DNA of 6,639 nt. Origin: Oscillospiraceae bacterium (GTDB taxonomy: Bacteria; Bacillota; Clostridia; Oscillospirales; Ruminococcaceae). A program made the translations under genes and the position numbers. A model generated the notes under the pieces. It was given only the letters and a program-made list of their open reading frames with translations. It was not told the origin of the DNA and searched no databases. The stretch lies in contig JAAVIG010000159.1 in NCBI GenBank assembly GCA_014796735.1, forward strand, positions 1 to 6,639, given 5' to 3'. Positions within the stretch are counted from its first letter, which is position 1, and the number at the start of each line of letters is the position of its first letter. This document shows positions 5,751-6,639 of the stretch, one piece after another.

Positions 5751-6413
5751 ATGAAAACATTAACAGCACTTTTAGCATTGGCAGGAACAGCGGGGATCGG
5801 ATACTTAGTGTACAAAAAAATTACCGAGAAGAAAGAAAACACCTCCGCGTATACAGAGTATAAAGAAGAGACTCGTAAGGGAGGAAAAATTCACAGAGCG
5901 TCCATGTACGCGGTAGGCACTATCAAAACAACTGCCGACAAGATCTCCGAGGGTATCAAGCAGGTAAAATCCGAGGATATGGTTAAAAAGGGCGAGGAGA
6001 CCATTGAACAGCTTAAGGAAACAGGAGAAAACTTTAAGGAGCAGGTTAAGGAAACTACGGGCAACTTGAAGGAGCATGTAAAAGAGACCACCGAAAACTT
6101 GAAAGAACATGTAAAGGAAACCACCGGCAACATCAAGGGCGAGCTTAAGGAAACGGGCGGAAATATCAAAGACGAACTTAAAGAAACCGGCGTAAACATC
6201 AAAGATGAGCTTAAGGAAACAGGGGGCAATATCAAGGACGAGTTAAAAGAGATTAAGAACTTGGTAACCTCCATCAATGTCGCTCCCTCCGATATTGCCG
6301 AGGACGACGAGATTAAATCTATACCTGTGGGAATACCCGAAGCGGAGGTCGAAGACCTTGACGATGACGAAAGCGCGCTTTTTGAAGAAATTGAGATAGT
6401 GGATCAGCTTTAA
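5751..6413 (+). CDS. Membrane-anchored protein with eight 11-residue repeats, unknown function
   Basis: A 220-residue protein I cannot assign to a named family. One hydrophobic segment at residues 4-21 is followed at once by YKKITEKK, which suggests an anchored protein with its body in the cytoplasm. Residues 82-169 are eight consecutive 11-residue repeats with no insertions (consensus GNIKDELKETG; hydrophobics at positions 3 and 7, Lys at 4 and 8, acidic at 5, 6 and 9), predicted to form a long charged amphipathic helix or interrupted helices. The C-terminal part (about 183-220) is very acidic (EDDE, EDLDDDES, FEEIEIVDQL). General architecture (N-terminal anchor plus charged helical repeats) recalls YtxH-type stress proteins and group 3 LEA proteins, but the YtxH FAPxSGxE motif is absent, so this is only an analogy. 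ATG 5751 has AAAGGG (5738-5743) 7 bases upstream, its own promoter and a strong terminator. Confidence 0.85.
   Translation: MKTLTALLALAGTAGIGYLVYKKITEKKENTSAYTEYKEETRKGGKIHRASMYAVGTIKTTADKISEGIKQVKSEDMVKKGEETIEQLKETGENFKEQVKETTGNLKEHVKETTENLKEHVKETTGNIKGELKETGGNIKDELKETGVNIKDELKETGGNIKDELKEIKNLVTSINVAPSDIAEDDEIKSIPVGIPEAEVEDLDDDESALFEEIEIVDQL
5994..6257 (+). repeat. Eight in-frame 33-base repeats encoding hendecads
   Basis: Eight units of 33 bases lie end to end inside the gene starting at 5751: EETIEQLKETG, ENFKEQVKETT, GNLKEHVKETT, ENLKEHVKETT, GNIKGELKETG, GNIKDELKETG, VNIKDELKETG and GNIKDELKEIK. Neighbouring units use different synonymous codons for the same residues, so the DNA copies are diverged while the protein repeat is held constant. 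Confidence 0.88.
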
Positions 6414-6428
6414 CGATATATAGAAAAT

Positions 6429-6478
6429 AAAATGACGTTTTCATACCAATGATTGATGAAAACGTCATTTTTGTTTTT
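6429..6478 (+). terminator. Strong rho-independent terminator with a 16-bp perfect stem
   Basis: The arm 6429-6444 (AAAATGACGTTTTCAT) pairs perfectly with 6456-6471 around an 11-base loop, followed by TTTTTGTTTTT (6468-6478). It lies 15 bases after the hendecad gene's stop. The A-rich left flank would give a T-rich tail on the minus strand too, so it may work in both directions. Confidence 0.88.
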
Positions 6479-6525
6479 CTTTAATACCAATCCCTTTTTA
6501 AACTGACGTAATACCCACAGTTTAT

Positions 6526-6575
6526 ACTATTATCCAATTAAAAACTTGAAAAAATGGTTTTAATTGGATAATAGT
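6526..6575. repeat. 18-bp perfect inverted repeat
   Basis: ACTATTATCCAATTAAAA at 6526-6543 is the exact reverse complement of 6558-6575, with a 14-base loop. There is no T-run on either side, so it is not a standard terminator. Its flanks (6513-6520, ACCCACAG, and 6577-6585, CTTTGGGTG) extend the pairing imperfectly. Confidence 0.85.
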
Positions 6576-6585
6576 GCTTTGGGTG

Positions 6586-6633
6586 TAATATCCATTTAAA
6601 CTTTGATTTTATATTGTGTTTAAATGGATATTA
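6586..6633. repeat. 16-bp perfect inverted repeat
   Basis: TAATATCCATTTAAAC at 6586-6601 is the exact reverse complement of 6618-6633, with a 16-base loop. The right arm can instead pair with 6482-6503, so two alternative folds are possible. It starts 10 bases after the previous hairpin and its arms resemble that hairpin's arms (GGATATTAGT against GGATAATAGT). Confidence 0.85.
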
Positions 6634-6639
6634 GTATTA

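Larger units (their letters stand above)
6482..6639. mobile_element. MITE-like element of nested inverted repeats (possibly cut by the window edge)
   Basis: The ends are imperfect inverted repeats: 6482-6503 (begins TAATACCAATCCC, ends TTTAAAC) against 6618-6639 (begins GTTTAAATGGA, ends TTAGTATTA), about 18 of 22 positions pairing with small bulges. Inside are two strong hairpins (6526-6575 and 6586-6633). About 158 bases, AT-rich, without an open reading frame or ribosome binding site. These are the properties of a miniature inverted-repeat element or composite palindromic repeat. No transposase is nearby, no target duplication can be verified and the right end may lie outside the window, so 'mobile' is inference. 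Confidence 0.5.

Noticed and set aside
5891..6277. 128-residue minus-strand open frame rich in Ser/Val/Leu
   Set aside because: It is the antisense shadow of the 33-base repeats in the hendecad gene, with no ribosome binding site or promoter of its own.

Overview
The window looks like chromosomal DNA from a low-to-moderate GC Gram-positive bacterium, most likely a gut-type clostridium (Oscillospiraceae/Ruminococcus-like). Reasons: AT-rich intergenic regions, clear AGGAG/AAAGGA ribosome binding sites, sigma-A type promoters with 17-base spacers, TTG starts, a PspC/DUF4097 pair as in Firmicutes, an ECF-type vitamin transporter subunit and a Firmicutes-style TrmB. Taxonomy is inferred from this, not from a database match.

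Layout, left to right. (1) Positions 1-547: the 3' end of a DUF4097-type repetitive beta-strand protein followed directly by a small PspC-domain membrane protein, closed by a strong two-tier terminator (602-653); this looks like an envelope-stress pair. (2) 839-1765: a single-gene unit with its own promoter encoding an ECF transporter S component that carries an unusual extra C-terminal membrane segment and coiled coil. (3) 1837-4377/4431, minus strand: a large cytoplasmic cyclic-di-GMP phosphodiesterase with the order PAS-like, PAS-like, GAF, degenerate GGDEF, intact EAL. It converges on the ECF gene and has a near-consensus promoter (4560-4588) with a dyad (4602-4626) just upstream. (4) 4859-5605: trmB (tRNA m7G46 methyltransferase) from a divergent extended -10 promoter; its normally conserved DPWPK motif reads CPYPK. 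(5) 5632-6478: a membrane-anchored protein with eight perfect 11-residue repeats, with promoter and a 16-bp perfect-stem terminator. (6) 6482-6639: a non-coding element of nested inverted repeats, resembling a MITE or composite palindromic repeat, running to the window edge.

The genes are mostly separate transcription units and do not form one pathway. I see no CRISPR array, tRNA, rRNA, transposase or recognisable defence system. The parts least explained by standard annotation are the nested palindromic element at the right end, the hendecad protein, the altered TrmB motif, the tailed S component and the dyad at the phosphodiesterase promoter.
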